Assembly (NCBI GenBank): GCA_019914995.1
Contig: CM034130.1
Location: 8,184,001 to 8,248,000 of the forward strand
Length of the DNA: 64,000 nucleotides
Reading direction: 5' to 3'
Origin: Acanthochlamys bracteata
Taxonomy: Eukaryota; Streptophyta; Magnoliopsida; Pandanales; Velloziaceae
The translations under genes were made by a program, and so were the position numbers. Positions 1 through 19,642 of this stretch are shown here, piece after piece. A model generated the notes under the pieces. The model did no database searches. It saw only the letters and a program-made list of their open reading frames with translations, and had not been told where the DNA came from. Each line of letters opens with the position of its first letter. Position 1 is the stretch's first letter.

Positions 1-2
1 TA

Positions 3-1442
<1,440 letters not shown>

Positions 1443-2900
1443 CAGCACTATCATCAGATATGTAATTTACTTGTTGTGTATTGCAATAAGCATCTGTAAT
1501 GCACTTGTTAGCAGCAAAATAAGTAACTACGAAACTGAAATGTTATATGGGCTTCTGTAATAAATTGGACCCCTGTTTCTGTTGCTGTAATCTCAACTTC
1601 TCTAGCGAGTTTATGAGAATGCCAGATAGAGGACAATTCTGATTGCCGAGAATTTATTTTCATCTGATAATCTTGTATATATTCTTTACGGAAGTATCAT
1701 GTCCAAGACTTCTCAGTACAGTTTTTCACTTTGCACGCATAAATATTTTTGTTATACAGATGAATAGCTTATTAATAATTCATGTCAATTGCAAACTTGT
1801 CACAGTTCAGAAAAGACTCAATGTGAAATGGGAAAGTTGTTAATTAGACGAAGTTTCTCTTTCCTTTTTTTCATTATATAAATAGTTTTGTAGGCCTTTT
1901 TCTCCCATCTGCTACAAACACTTATATTTTGACGACATATATGTTTGGATTGCTGAACAAAAATTTAAAAAAAAATTTATTTGGTGATGTATAATTCATT
2001 CATGTTTTTTAAATTTTTAGAAATTTTTTTAGAATACTACGCGAGAGTTCAATGAGTTTGAAGTCATGTTTTAAGGATGCATCAATAAAGTCTCAAGTAT
2101 GAACACTAGTTTTTCCTTCACATCAGGTAGTCTGTTGATTTCACTCTGTTTTAGGAAGTTCTTGTTTTTCGGTTTTCTTCTTTTGCTTCTCCAATGTTTA
2201 TAGGTCTGCTCAAGTATTAACTCAAGCCGGACCAGCCGACCAGGACGAAATGTAATGACGTTTTTATATCATAGAACTATTGCAGGATTGATCGCTTTTA
2301 TAGCGAGTCACACAAAAAATCGACTGGTTTTTTTTTCTTGTCATATTATTTATTAATCGATAAAGAAAAATTCATACTTTAGAATGTACCGTAATCGATC
2401 TCAATTCTGAAGATGCCCATCGTCAAACGCACACCAACGCCAATCACGTTTCGTCCTGAAACTCCAATTCAAAGAAATGAAGAACACCTCTTTCCCCGAC
2501 TTGGTGGGCCTACACAAGTTTGACCAAGACCCATCGATCAACACTCTTATAAAATAAATTTTTTTCCAAAAACCCAAAACCTCCAACAGTAAGTACTTAG
2601 TAGCCATAACAAATAAGTAAACTCACAACTCACAGTGATCACCGCTTAGAAAACTGACATTAACAAAAAAAGATTAATCTCCATTGCTTGCATCGTTCAG
2701 AGCATTATAATTTTATATACATTGTCATTAGATTCAGTCACTGTTAGTTACGGGATAGAGCGCCAACTGTTTCACCTACGTTACCACTAATATCAAACAT
2801 TCAAAATAACAAATGAGAAGAAAGCACGTAGACAGCCCTTAGTGGGTTCGACTCTCGGTTTGCTGACGTCGTAGTTATTGATTGAAGAACTTGAATGTGT
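1443..2900. other. 3' flank of reductase copy A and upstream region of the receptor kinase
   Basis: No coding sequence is supported here. The first 150 bases are probably the 3' UTR of copy A. The rest is AT-rich with only short chance frames. A W-box-like TTGACC (WRKY site consensus) lies at about 2520, roughly 400 bases before the likely transcribed start of the BIR1-like gene. This would suit a defence-regulated gene but is a single short match. Confidence 0.4.
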
Positions 2901-4489
2901 TGGATATTTGTGAGGGAGTGTAGACTACACTCAGTCTCAGGGGAAAGTCTTCGCTTTTCACAATCACTCACTTTTCTTCTTGCTTTGTTGTTTCTTCTTC
3001 TCTTTTTATGGTCTTTAGTTCATTTACGCGTTCAAAAAATCTCTCTTTTTTTTTAAGTTTAATCGTTTATGTTTCTGGGTATAGGTTGTTTCAAGAAGAG
3101 TACTTGAAAATCCTCTACCTTGTTGCTGGTGAGTGTTCAAAGAACTGATTTTTTTTTTAAGTTCTATTTTTTTCCTGAAATTTTTTGGTTGTTTCCGTTG
3201 GTATATCACAACTGCTTTTTAGTGGACATATTCTGATTTTTTTCCTTGGAAAAGAAAATTTTGAAAATTTTGGTATTTTTCCTGGTTTTGGTATTGTTTT
3301 GCATCTTATTGTTGGTTGGATCTTGGTGAACGAAGATAGTTTTGAAGGACTGTTTATGGTTTTAAAAAAGCTATGAGAAGTTTAGGTTCGGCTATTGTTT
3401 GTTACTTTACTGTTTTTAGTTCGCTTTTCTTATAGCTTTTTTCTGAATGTTGATTGCTATCTTTGATATAGTTTTGTATAAATTTAGAAATTTTTATAGC
3501 TTGACTGTTCGATCTTGAAGACCGGTAAGCTTTGTGAGCTTGGAAGTGTGCAGATTATCCATAAAATTTTTACTATTTTGGAAAATATTAACTAGTACCA
3601 TTTGTTTTAAGGGATTTGGAGATATTATATCAAATAGAGAAATGCTGTGTAATTCCTTGTTTTGAGTTTTTCAAAATTTTCATTGAAAAGTATGCAGCTT
3701 TAATTTTCTCTATCATTTTGCCTTTGATCTTTGGTGGATCAAATTATTTTTGTATTTTTTTGATTTAAGTTAATATATATATTTTTTGGAATTTGTATAG
3801 ACCTAGCTGTGGCCCCTGAAATTATGCAAGTATTATATACTCAGATAATCCAGTAGCACTTGTTTACTAGGAATAAATGTACTGGGTTCTAGTGATTTTC
3901 TCAGTCTTTGTTTTCGATAGTAAGTGATGAATGGACAAGAGGTTGATGCTATTAACAAATTCGTCGGTTTTTCTTTTGTAAGGGTTAACAATATATGGAC
4001 TTACCGGTTAGTCCTTTGCAGTGAGCTTGATAATTGGACTCTCTAATGAACTATACTTTCTATTGGGTGTAATCATATCAAATTTTAGGCAAGCCGCAGT
4101 TGTACCAGATTTTCATCTTGTCAAAATTGGTTATTGACTGGATAAGATGGTGTCACCTTTTATCATGGTTCTATGTCTTTGCATATTAGGTTTGTTTATC
4201 ATCTTTTTCTGTAGGGTGATCTTCTTTATCCTTATTTTAATTCTTACTTGATTTGATGATATTGTTCTCAAATGAGGGTAAATGCAAACAGATAACATGC
4301 ATTAATCATACTATCTTCTTCCTCATTAATGTCTATTTTTACTAATAAAGCCTATTGTTTTTAATGCATTCCATAGCTGACTATGCTTCATTGTTACTTT
4401 GACTCATGTAAAAGCATTATGAGAAAACACTGTGGAGCTGACGTGATGTCTTAGTTACTCATTTAAGTGGATGCTGTTTACTTTGTAGA

Positions 4490-6421
4490 ATGGGTTATAG
4501 GTGTCAAGTTAATCTTCTGCATGCTCTCTTCTGGATTCTATTGAGCTACATATGTCAGGCTTCCGAGAGAGACATACAATGTTTGATGGCACTACGACAA
4601 TCAGTAATCGACCCTCAAAATAGTCTGACATATTCATGGAAGTTCAATGACACATCACAAGGGTTCATTTGCAAATTCAGTGGAGTTGAATGCTGGCACC
4701 CTGATGAAAACAAGGTTCTCAACCTGCGGCTTTCCAACATGGGCCTTCAGGGTCAATTTCCATCTGGACTGGAGAAGTGTGGAAGCCTGACTGGACTTGA
4801 TCTCTCAAACAACAACTTTTCTGGGCCAATCCCTCAGGATATCTCAAACAGAATACCTTTTGTGACATCATTGGATCTCTCCTTCAACCATTTTTCAGGA
4901 GAAATTCCAGTTAACTTGTCTGAATGTTCTTTTCTGAATATCCTTAATCTTCAAGACAATCAACTGAGCAATCAAATCCCTGGGCAGCTTACTCGTCTAA
5001 GTCGTCTAACGTCAATCAATGTTGCTGATAACCTGCTGTCGGGGCCAATTCCCTCATTCAGTAGTAATGTGACTGGTAATTACGCAAATAATCCAGGACT
5101 CTGTGGACCACCATTGGGCCCTTGCAGTGCGCCTCCAGGCAAAAGCAATACTGGAGTTGTAATAGGTTCAGCTAGTGGTGGTATTGCCTTGACAATATTA
5201 GTCGTTGGAACAGCACTATACGTTTGTCAGCATAGATTGCCTGTCAAAAAGAAGGAAAAGGATATAGAAGAAAATAAATGGGCGAAGAACCTCAAGGCAG
5301 TCAAAGGTGCCAAGGTAAGTTAAGCCTCCTTTTTGTAAAACAGTTTGCTTTTAGGTGTAAAACTAGAACTTTCTAGTGAAACAACTCCTGGATTGGTTTT
5401 CCTTAATTTCTGAAACAACTAATTTCAGGTTTCAATGTTCGAGCCAGTTTCAAAAATGAACTTGAGTGATCTTATGAAGGCAACCAATGATTTCAGCAAA
5501 CAGAACATCATTGGCATAGGACGAACAGGCACAACCTATAAGGCAACACTTCCTGATGGATCTTTTCTTGCTGTGAAGAAACTTCAGGACACACAACATC
5601 CAGAAAAGCAGTTTGGTTCTGAAATGCTGACGCTAGGAAGCGTGAGGCATCACAACTTGGTTCCTCTACTGGGCTTCTGTGTGGCCAAGAAGGAGAGGTT
5701 GTTGGTATACAAACATATGCCCAATGGGAGTCTCTACAATCAGTTACACCATACTGGTACTGGTGATGCCATGGAATGGCCATTAAGGTTAAGAATCAGT
5801 ATCGGAGCAGCAAAGGGGCTAGCATGGCTTCACCATAGCTGCAATCCTCGAATTCTTCATCGGAACATTAGCTCAAAGTGTATATTGTTGGATGAAGATT
5901 TCGAGCCAAAGATATCTGATTTTGGACTTGCAAGGCTTATGAACCCGATCGACACTCATCTGAGCACCTTTGTAAATGGAGAATTTGGTGACATAGGTTA
6001 TGTGGCTCCAGAGTATACCCGCACATTGGTTGCAACACCAAAGGGCGATGTTTACAGCTTCGGGGTGGTACTCCTTGAGCTTGTGACCAGAGAGAAACCT
6101 ACTCAGGTTGCTAACGCTCCAGAAAGTTTCAAGGGGAATTTGGTAGAATGGATCACTTATCTTTCCAACAACTCCATTCTTCAAAACGCAGTTGATAAGT
6201 CATTGGTCGGAAAGGACTATGACAGTGAGCTTCTCCAAGTAATGAAGGTCGCATGCTCTTGTGTTTTGCCTACTCCAAAGGAAAGACCTACCATGTTTGA
6301 AGTGTACCAGCTGTTAAGAGCTATTGGGGAGAAATACCATTTCACAAATGATGATGAGATATTGTTTCCAACTGAAAGCAGTAATGCAAATTACTTGGAT
6401 GAATTGATTGTGGCACAGTAG
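4490..6421 (+). CDS. BIR1: LRR receptor-like kinase, BIR1-type
   Basis: Two coding exons, 4490-5314 and 5429-6421, give 605 residues, close to Arabidopsis BIR1. Order: signal peptide (about 1-24), LRRNT with paired cysteines (about 28-69), short LRR array (about 74-190), CGPPLGPC pair, transmembrane helix (about 222-246), basic stop-transfer, kinase domain (about 300-590). The ATP lysine is at 325 and DFG at 439-441. The catalytic loop reads HRN (419-421) instead of HRD, as I recall for BIR1 itself, so catalysis should be weak or atypical. BIR proteins associate with BAK1/SERK co-receptors at the plasma membrane and restrain immunity and cell death. An acceptor (TTTGTAG) one base before the ATG and a donor (GGTGAGT) at 3129 suggest a 5'-UTR intron of 3129-4488. 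A BIR1 paralogue is the main alternative identity. Confidence 0.9.
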
Positions 6422-7001
6422 GAGAAAGCTCTCCCTTTTAGTGCAAGTGCAACAGTCATAGTTGCTGCAGGTGTTGTCAGTCGGTAGCAATTTGTGTCAG
6501 GATTACTTAGTTTATCTTCTTTGTGATCCAAGTTTTCTTAAGTACCACAAACATCAATGAGGACATTTTACTGCTTAGGCATGCTAGTAGATTGCCTTTA
6601 TTTGCATTATCACCTGTAAATTTTGACCATATAATATAAATCCTTTCTGCAATTATCTTAATGTTTTCAAGCACGCATCATGTATGATGAATGTAACTAC
6701 TAATGTAATGGAATTCCAAGAGTTGCTCTTTCTACTTGCAAATTCCAGACTTAGTTTATGCATCAGGGAAAGATTCAGTGGTGTTAAGTTGGGGTTTATA
6801 TAACTAGCGACCAGCTGAAGCTGGCGGATGTATAGAGCTTCAAGATCAAACTTAAATTTTTTCTCAGGCCTACTCAAAGAAACAGGGTGAAGAACAGAGG
6901 CATGAAAGTGTTAATACCAACATACTAATATATTTTTTTCTTCTCTCTTTTAAGTAGTACTCGTCTTCCCATCGTTTCCCATTTTTTATTTTGCTTGCTA
7001 G
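6422..7001. other. 3' flank of the receptor kinase
   Basis: Probable 3' UTR, then AT-rich sequence. From about 6870 the sequence resembles the intron that precedes exon 4 in reductase copy B, leading into the relic exon at 7002. No gene seen. Confidence 0.4.
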
Positions 7002-12371
<5,370 letters not shown>

Positions 12372-13604
12372 TGGTTCTTTACCATTGCTAAATCCACTAC
12401 AAACTTCTCTTGCATTTGCATTGCTTCTTGTTTTAACTTTGAGCATAACAAATAATTTTCCTTTATGTGCTATTAATGTGTTATATTTTATAATTTTGAC
12501 GAGAGATTTGTAATGCGAAGGAGAAAAGAAACAGCCAGCAGCATAGATGCTTCTTCTATTATCGCATTATATCATGGTAATTTCAGCTACGGTTTTTCCA
12601 ACAACTTTCCCTTAATTCTTAGGTGGCTAGATTAGCCCCTCTTTCTTAGTCCAAATGATGATATATATATATAGAGAGAGAGAAAGATAAGATTATTTTT
12701 TTTTTAAGAGTGTTTTCGGGTATTTTCTTTCCGATTTATGACTGAAGTAACTTTCAAATTCAATCTCCACCGTTAGATATGAAGAACTATGAGTTAAAAA
12801 CTTACTCATAAAATTTCAGCTCAATCGGACCACGAATTCAACTCTATCCGATCACTTAATTAAGATAGTAGAAATGATACAATATATTTTACATATTATT
12901 ATTATTATTTTAAATAATAAAGATTCATCGGCAATCGTCAACTATTTAAAGTGATGTGTGCTGAAACGGTTCTTTTGCAAACTCGAACCGATTGATCGTT
13001 CGAGTCGATGATTTCTGGATCGATTCGGACGGATTGGTCCGAATCTGACAAATATGTCAAATAGTATTAAAGTTTCGTGTAACATGATGTGTTATCTATT
13101 TAAGAATAAATATAAATCGCAACGCGTTAAAGTGTCCACTTTGCTTCGAGATTCATAAAACTTTAAACAAAACGAATTGCCCATGATAAACATAGTTTTT
13201 TTAATATTCTATAAATTTTCTATACTACTTGTTACAAATAAATGCAATGGCCACTACAAAATTTTATATTGATTTCTGCATTAATAAACGTTAGCTACAA
13301 CTCAACGGCACCAAGAATTATTTTCAATATCTGCCCATACTATTTTTATTGTGACACTTTCAGTGACTGACATTGAGATATTTATGCTAAACTATTATTT
13401 AGAAGACTGTTACTGCAATTCACCGTAAGCTATGCAACGCGTATTAGTATATAAATCATCGAGCATAACCATCTTTTTTCCCTCGCTGTTCTGAAAAAGC
13501 TTTCCTTCTCCTCCATTCTCTCTCGATTCAAATATGTAAATCAATCTAAATTCTTCCCTCTATTACTCTACCATTACATCAAACGGTCGATTTCTACGGC
13601 GGAG
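12372..13604. other. Spacer between reductase copy B and the ILK gene
   Basis: It contains the 3' UTR of copy B, an AT/AG microsatellite at about 12661-12688, and a degenerate repeat at about 12955-13075 rich in CGATTCGG/GGTCCGAAT words like those of the element at 29606-30398. The final 150 bases are the promoter and pyrimidine-rich leader of the ILK gene. Confidence 0.4.
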
Positions 13605-16600
13605 ATGGATTCATCGGCGACGCTGTCGGCGGCGTCGCATCTGACACGTGTTATTTCCCGGCAATTTTCTCTCGGTTCGATTCGCCGGAGCGTAGCAGCT
13701 AAACTCGGAAGCTTCCGTCGGCAAACATCACTTGAACCACGGCTAACTCGTCGGTTCGCATTTGGTCGCCAATCATCTCTCGATCCTAACCGTCGAAGCC
13801 CACAACAATTGCCAGATGAGGCCTTAGCTGTGCCGGAGAATCTCGATTCGACTATGCAGTTGTTGTTTTTGGCTTGCCGTGGTGATGTTAATTGCGTTGA
13901 AGAGTTGTTGAAGGACGGCGTTGATGTTAATAGTATTGATCTTGATGGAAGGACCGCTCTGCATATTGCTTCCTGTGAGGGGCAAGTTCAGGTTGTTAAC
14001 CTGTTGTTGCGGTACCGAGCTAATATCGACGCTAGAGATCGGTGGGGAAGCACGGTAATTGATTTATCTTTTTTTGTTTTATTTTGAATTTTTTGTTTTG
14101 TTTTGTTTTGTTTTGGTTTTTGTTTAATGGAGTTAGTGACTAGAACGGATTCTGTTGTCTTATGTCAAATTATGCGGGAATTTGTTTTTTTAATGTTGAT
14201 CTATGTTTTTTGGAGATTTAAGTTTCGACAAGTAACTTGTTCACCTCTCTCTGCTTAAGAATGCTTGGAAAATTATTATTATTATTTTACATATTTATTT
14301 ATTTGTATGCAATCGTGATTGGATGTGTGGTTTTATTTGCTGTACTTGTCAAGACTGCTGTAGAATTAGTCTCCAGACTTCAGAGGTAGCAGATAATAAC
14401 CTTTTTATTTTGTCTTTGTGGAACTAATTTACTTCTTTTTCCACCAGTATTAATTCCTGATTATTTTTCTAGGCTACTGCTGATGCCAAGTACTATGGTA
14501 ATATGGAAGTTTACAACATTTTAAAAGCTCGAGGAGCAAAGATTCCAGTAAGATTTGACATATCTGTCTGGATAGAGGAAGAATAAGTTCAACAGGCCTT
14601 ATGTATATATATGTAATTGGTCTGGATATTTTCTTTCTCAGAAAACCAAAAAAACCCCAATGGTAGTTTCAAATCCTCGAGAAATTCCAGAATATGAGCT
14701 GAATCCAATGGAGCTGCAGTTTCGTCGAGGAGAGGAGATTCTAAAGGTACTATTTGAATAAATAAATAAATTACGTAGCCAACTTTGTTTAATGCTTTAG
14801 ATACTACAAGATCAAAATCCTATGTCTATTCTCCAAAGCATAAACTTGTGGTTTATATTCTCTCTTCCTTTGCTATCTAACCTCGTTCATAAACACAAAT
14901 TATGATGATCCGGGTGACTTCCATATATCTGGGATCTTTGGTGTCTAGGTGCTACACCCTTTTCTCTCTATCAAATGGCCTTTTTTGCTGCACTTGCTGC
15001 ATTTCATTACCAATGCTTCATTTTAAATAATTTTTTGTTTTATTCATTTGTTTCCTTCAATTGGTAGGGTGCATATCAGGTTGCCAAGTGGAATGGGACA
15101 AAAGTTTCAGTCAAAATTCTTGACAAAGATAGCTACGCAGATCCAGAGAGCATGTAATTAGTTGAACTCCCACTTTTTTAATTCTAATATCACTATCTCA
15201 CAATAAATTCTGCTTTGAGTCCATTTATTGAACCAACATGCAACTTTTCTCCTATGTCCTTGAGGTTTGAAAGAATATGATCATGATGTTAATTCAAGTT
15301 TTAAGGTAATTTCTTATGATGCCAGCTTAAGTTTTAAGCTTCTCTATGAGTATTAATAATATAAATTTCTATTTTGATTGTGTTGTGAAATTTGTTTTTG
15401 GATATTCTGACATCTTCATGCTTTTTCCTAGGATATTTTGGAGTTGATTACAGATCTTTAGCCCATGATCATTGTCTAGTCTGTGTTTATCATGCTTGCG
15501 GGACATTCTTACCCTATAGCTTCTATGTTTTTCAAGCTTTAAATAGTTTCTTCCTCTTCAAATTCTAGTCAGTTTGTGTCCTTATGTCCTTAATATGTTT
15601 CCTGCCCCTTTAAATACTCCTGACACTTGATATGACTTGGTTTGATTCATCTGCCTGGGAACTGTTTTTATTCACCCAGAAACACATTTAAGGAGGAGTT
15701 AACCTTGTTGCAAAAGGTTCGACATCCAAATGTGGTTCAATTTGTTGGTGCCGTTACCCAAAACATTCCTATGATGCTAGTTGTGGAATACCTTCCAAAA
15801 GTAAGTCTTGGAGAAACTTGTAAGTAGAGCTTTAAATCATTTAGAGATGAGTGGCTACGTAGATTTTACTGTAGTATTCATTGTAATATGGTGAAAAAGT
15901 TATGTAAGTGTTCCACTCCTAGACTTTTATTTTTGTTCCAAATACGTTTTATAAATTTGTTTTTACCTGGTATTTCTTTCAGAACCAATCACTTGGATAA
16001 CAAATTGTACTTGTATGACCTCTACTGTTTCTTTTCTTTCTTTGACAATCTAGGGTGATTTGGCAAGCTATCTTCAAAGAAAGGGGCGTTTGCAGATGCA
16101 GAAAGCTCTAAGATTTGCCCTTGACATTGCCAGGCAGGTTATATTTAATAGTAGTTCACATCCAAGGCAACTAAAAGTTCATTTCTATAGATGCTTACTG
16201 TTAGTTAGAACTTAGTGTTGCAGGTCCAAGTAATAATAAGCAGCTGCGTAGATTCTTGAAGAACATTTTGGATAGTGTGGATATATGACCTCACTTAGAA
16301 TCTTCATTGTCTCAATATAGACTAAAAAAGGGCTAGAAGCAACAGTCAAACTAGCAAAGTAGCAAAAAAAGTAATTAGTTTTATGTTTCTTTTTATCCAG
16401 CATAAGAAAGAGCAATATACTTTTCATAAAACTTGATGTCATGTTAGGCACTTCTCTTTCTTTTCCTATTAGACAGTCTCTCTGGTCAAAAAATGGTGGT
16501 CACGTTCTTATGCCTTCCTATAGTATTTAATGGCATGATCCCTATCCCTTGAAGCTAAGATTGAAAGAAATGTTACTCGTTAGTCGTGCAACTTGTTTTT

Positions 16601-19600
16601 GAAGCATTGTTTTGTTGTTTATCAGGGGCTTGAATTATCTTCATGAGTGCAAGCCTGATCCTATTATTCATTCTGATCTAAAGCCAAAGTAAGATGATGA
16701 AATGGTAAAATTAGCTAATTTGCACAATTCTCGAAAAATTGTGGTACTCATTGAGTTATGTACTGTATTTATACTATATTGTTTTGGCAAGGTGCCAGAA
16801 ATATTTTGCTGGACAATGGTGGCCAACTGAAGATAGCTGGATGTGGCTTGATAAAGTTATCAAAAATGTCTCCAGACAAAGTGAAGTTAGCTCATCCAAT
16901 TGATAGTCCAAGTAAGTTATATAAGAAGTTCGTAAACAAAAAGGACGTTGTTTGTCAGAACTGTGCCGTTTCTTTATCATCTCTATGCGATCTTCATCTT
17001 CAGTGATGAGAGATGGTGATAGCTAATAGGAATACTTCCTTGTGTTCACATGATGTACAAATTTGTAAGCAGGAAAAATGTTGATAGTATTAGTAATTAT
17101 GCATGAATTACAGCACAAAACAAAATTTTCAGGTTAAAGAAAGAGATTTCTAAGTAATTGCATTGTTCTTGCTAGTAGTTTTATCTTGTTAGACCTATAA
17201 TGTTGTCAAGTTACAAATTTGTGTTTCTTTGATTTTGAAAACTTTGAAACTTCATTTTCTCAAAAGATAGCATTGACTTCTCTTTTTTATGCTAGGTGTA
17301 TATATGGCACCTGAGATTTACAAAGATGAAATATTTGATAAAGGCGTTGACACATTCTCATTTGGTCTAATCCTTTATGAGGTTCGGACTTCACTTGCTT
17401 TAGAACTTATCTGTCTGCAAGTTATAGGTTACTTGATTTGTCTTTCTAATTTCATCGATCTATCATAGAAGAATACAAGCAAGCAAACATGCAATTCTTG
17501 TTAAAGAATCACTGCCAAATGTAGCAATCACCTAGGTTTTATACAAACATGTTTGATCATAAGAGCACTTATCCTATTTTATGTTGGAATAAATTAATTA
17601 TTTTGAGAAAGAGCAGTAGTATTCTATCTCATAATTGAAGCATTAATAAGCTATCAGGACAAATCTGGTGCCAACAGGACTTTACAAATATTTTATTATT
17701 GCAATTAGAATACATGTTGCAGTGATTGCCTGCAAGAGTGATGCTTAATGTTTCTGTTATAATTGAATTGACCGTTTGTGCTATTCTCCTGGAGCTGGTT
17801 CTCACTCATCACTCAAAATTGTTGACAATGAGTTCTTACATGTGGTGTTGATCTATAGATTAACTATTCTGATGTATGACTTGCATAAGCAATAAGGTAT
17901 TCAATTGGGTTTGTGAATTGTTGATTAGATGCCAACTCTGAAGAGGCCTTTGAGATTTGATCTTGTTTGGACAATGCTGCACTGTAACCACGTTGACTGA
18001 GTTCAAATTCTCTCTTTTCCAAAGAGTGCTGCATATGATCTGTGACAATAGTAGCATTTCTATCTATGGCTATAGTAGGTTTGTATCCATGACTACGGTA
18101 GCATTTGTAACTGCATATAAAACTGGGCTGCCTTTATGCTTATACCACACACCTCTTGTGTTGAGGGGAGATTTCCTGGTATATGTTTGCTTTTCCATGT
18201 GCAAGCTAATGGTAGGTGCACCTTCATAAGCTGCTGCAGCTGTTGCCTGCACTTCCTAAAGTCATTAAAGTACTGCTTCTTTACAGAGTCATGGTCCAGT
18301 TTGGTGTTTGTATTACATGGAACCTCAAGCTGAGTCCAAAATATTGACCTCTTGACAGGAAGTTACTCCAAGGCTAACTCTTGGGATATAAAAATTCATT
18401 TAAATAATGCAATCATGTTTCAGTAACCAAGAGGCGAACTTGGTGGAGTTTGTCCACATGACTTCATAATAGCCTAATTTGGTCAAAGCTGTTTATAAAT
18501 TTTTTAGTTAATTTTTTCTTGGAATCTTGGGTTGAGTCCAAACTATCACTGGCTTTAAAGGAACTTTCTTCCAATATTATGGCATATGGGATATATCAGA
18601 ATTGATATGATCAATAAAGCAAACACATCTCTCATGTACTTATATATGAAAAATCAATGTCATTTAACTTGGCAACTTTGTGCTTGAGTACTGTTCTTAA
18701 CAGAAGTATTCTAGATTCAGTCACTTCATTCATTTTCCTTTGGTTCGGGGTTCAGATGATTGAAGGAGCACCAGCCTTTTACCCAAAGACACATGATGAG
18801 GCTGCTAAAATGATCTTCTTGGATGGAAAAAGGCCCCAGTTGAAAAGTAAATCAAGATATCCTACTGATCTCAAAGAGTAAGTTGCTATGGAGCTCTCTT
18901 CTTGTGTTTATAGCTTCCTAAACTACATTATACCAAATGTGATCAGTAGCACATAGTTTTTCCTATATATTTAGAGAATGTGTCAGTGTATAATTCGTCC
19001 AACATAAATTCTTAGTTCAGTGAAAGTTCTCTGAAATTTTGGACAACCTCCCTTAATAGCTAGATATATGCTGTAGAATAGCGGCAGTTCAACCTGGCAA
19101 CAAGTTCTCACACATTTCTCAAGAACTGTTAAGTTCTAAAATATTATTGTATATGGATTTTGCAAAACTTTGAGTGATCCAAATATCTGGTGGAAATTAC
19201 TATATTTAGTCATTCCTTCAATCTCAGTTTCTAGAACCTCACATCCTCTGAAAATCCTAGCTAAATTTGTGATGCATAGTTCACAGTGGAAAAGTACATA
19301 TTTCTGAACTTCCACTGCTTCATGTTGAATCCGTTGTGTATAATTCGTTCAATAATTATAAATCATGTTGCTTTTAGCAGCTTATATTTGTGGTGATAAA
19401 ATTGGAGAAGCTTTTGATGCAGGTTGATTGAAGAATGTTGGGATGCATCAACTGCATCAAGACCAACTTTTTTGGATATTATAGTAAGACTGGAGAAGGT
19501 ATATGCCAATTATGCCAGGCAAGGACGGTGGAAAGACACTTTTAAGCTTCCTTGGTATATAACCATGTCCTATGTACTTTCTGATATATTCTTCATAGCA

Positions 19601-19642
19601 GTAAAATTAAATGCATATAACAAGCAAGATACTGTCATTTAA
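13605..19642 (+). CDS. ILK: Ankyrin-repeat / integrin-linked-kinase-type Raf-like protein kinase
   Basis: Eleven exons: 13605-14054, 14473-14547, 14642-14746, 15068-15153, 15680-15800, 16054-16133, 16626-16688, 16799-16911, 17296-17381, 18756-18877 and 19423-about 19642. Read to the stop at 19640-19642 the protein has 506 residues. A further donor at 19555 could instead splice on after LPW. Order: basic Ser/Arg-rich N-terminus, ankyrin repeats (about 81-172), kinase domain (about 195-470). Lys226 is the ATP lysine, the catalytic loop is HSD (321-323), the DFG position reads GCG (341-343), and MAPE is at 368-371. Degenerate glycine loop and DFG are typical of plant ILKs, cytosolic or membrane-associated kinases or pseudokinases reported in osmotic, nutrient and immune signalling. 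The intron after 16133 starts with GC: only AG then GCAGGT keeps the RGLNYLH frame. Confidence 0.9.

Noticed and set aside
2840..2880. GGGTTCGACTCTCGG resembling a tRNA T-arm.
   Set aside because: No matching acceptor stem, anticodon arm or D-arm could be laid out around it.
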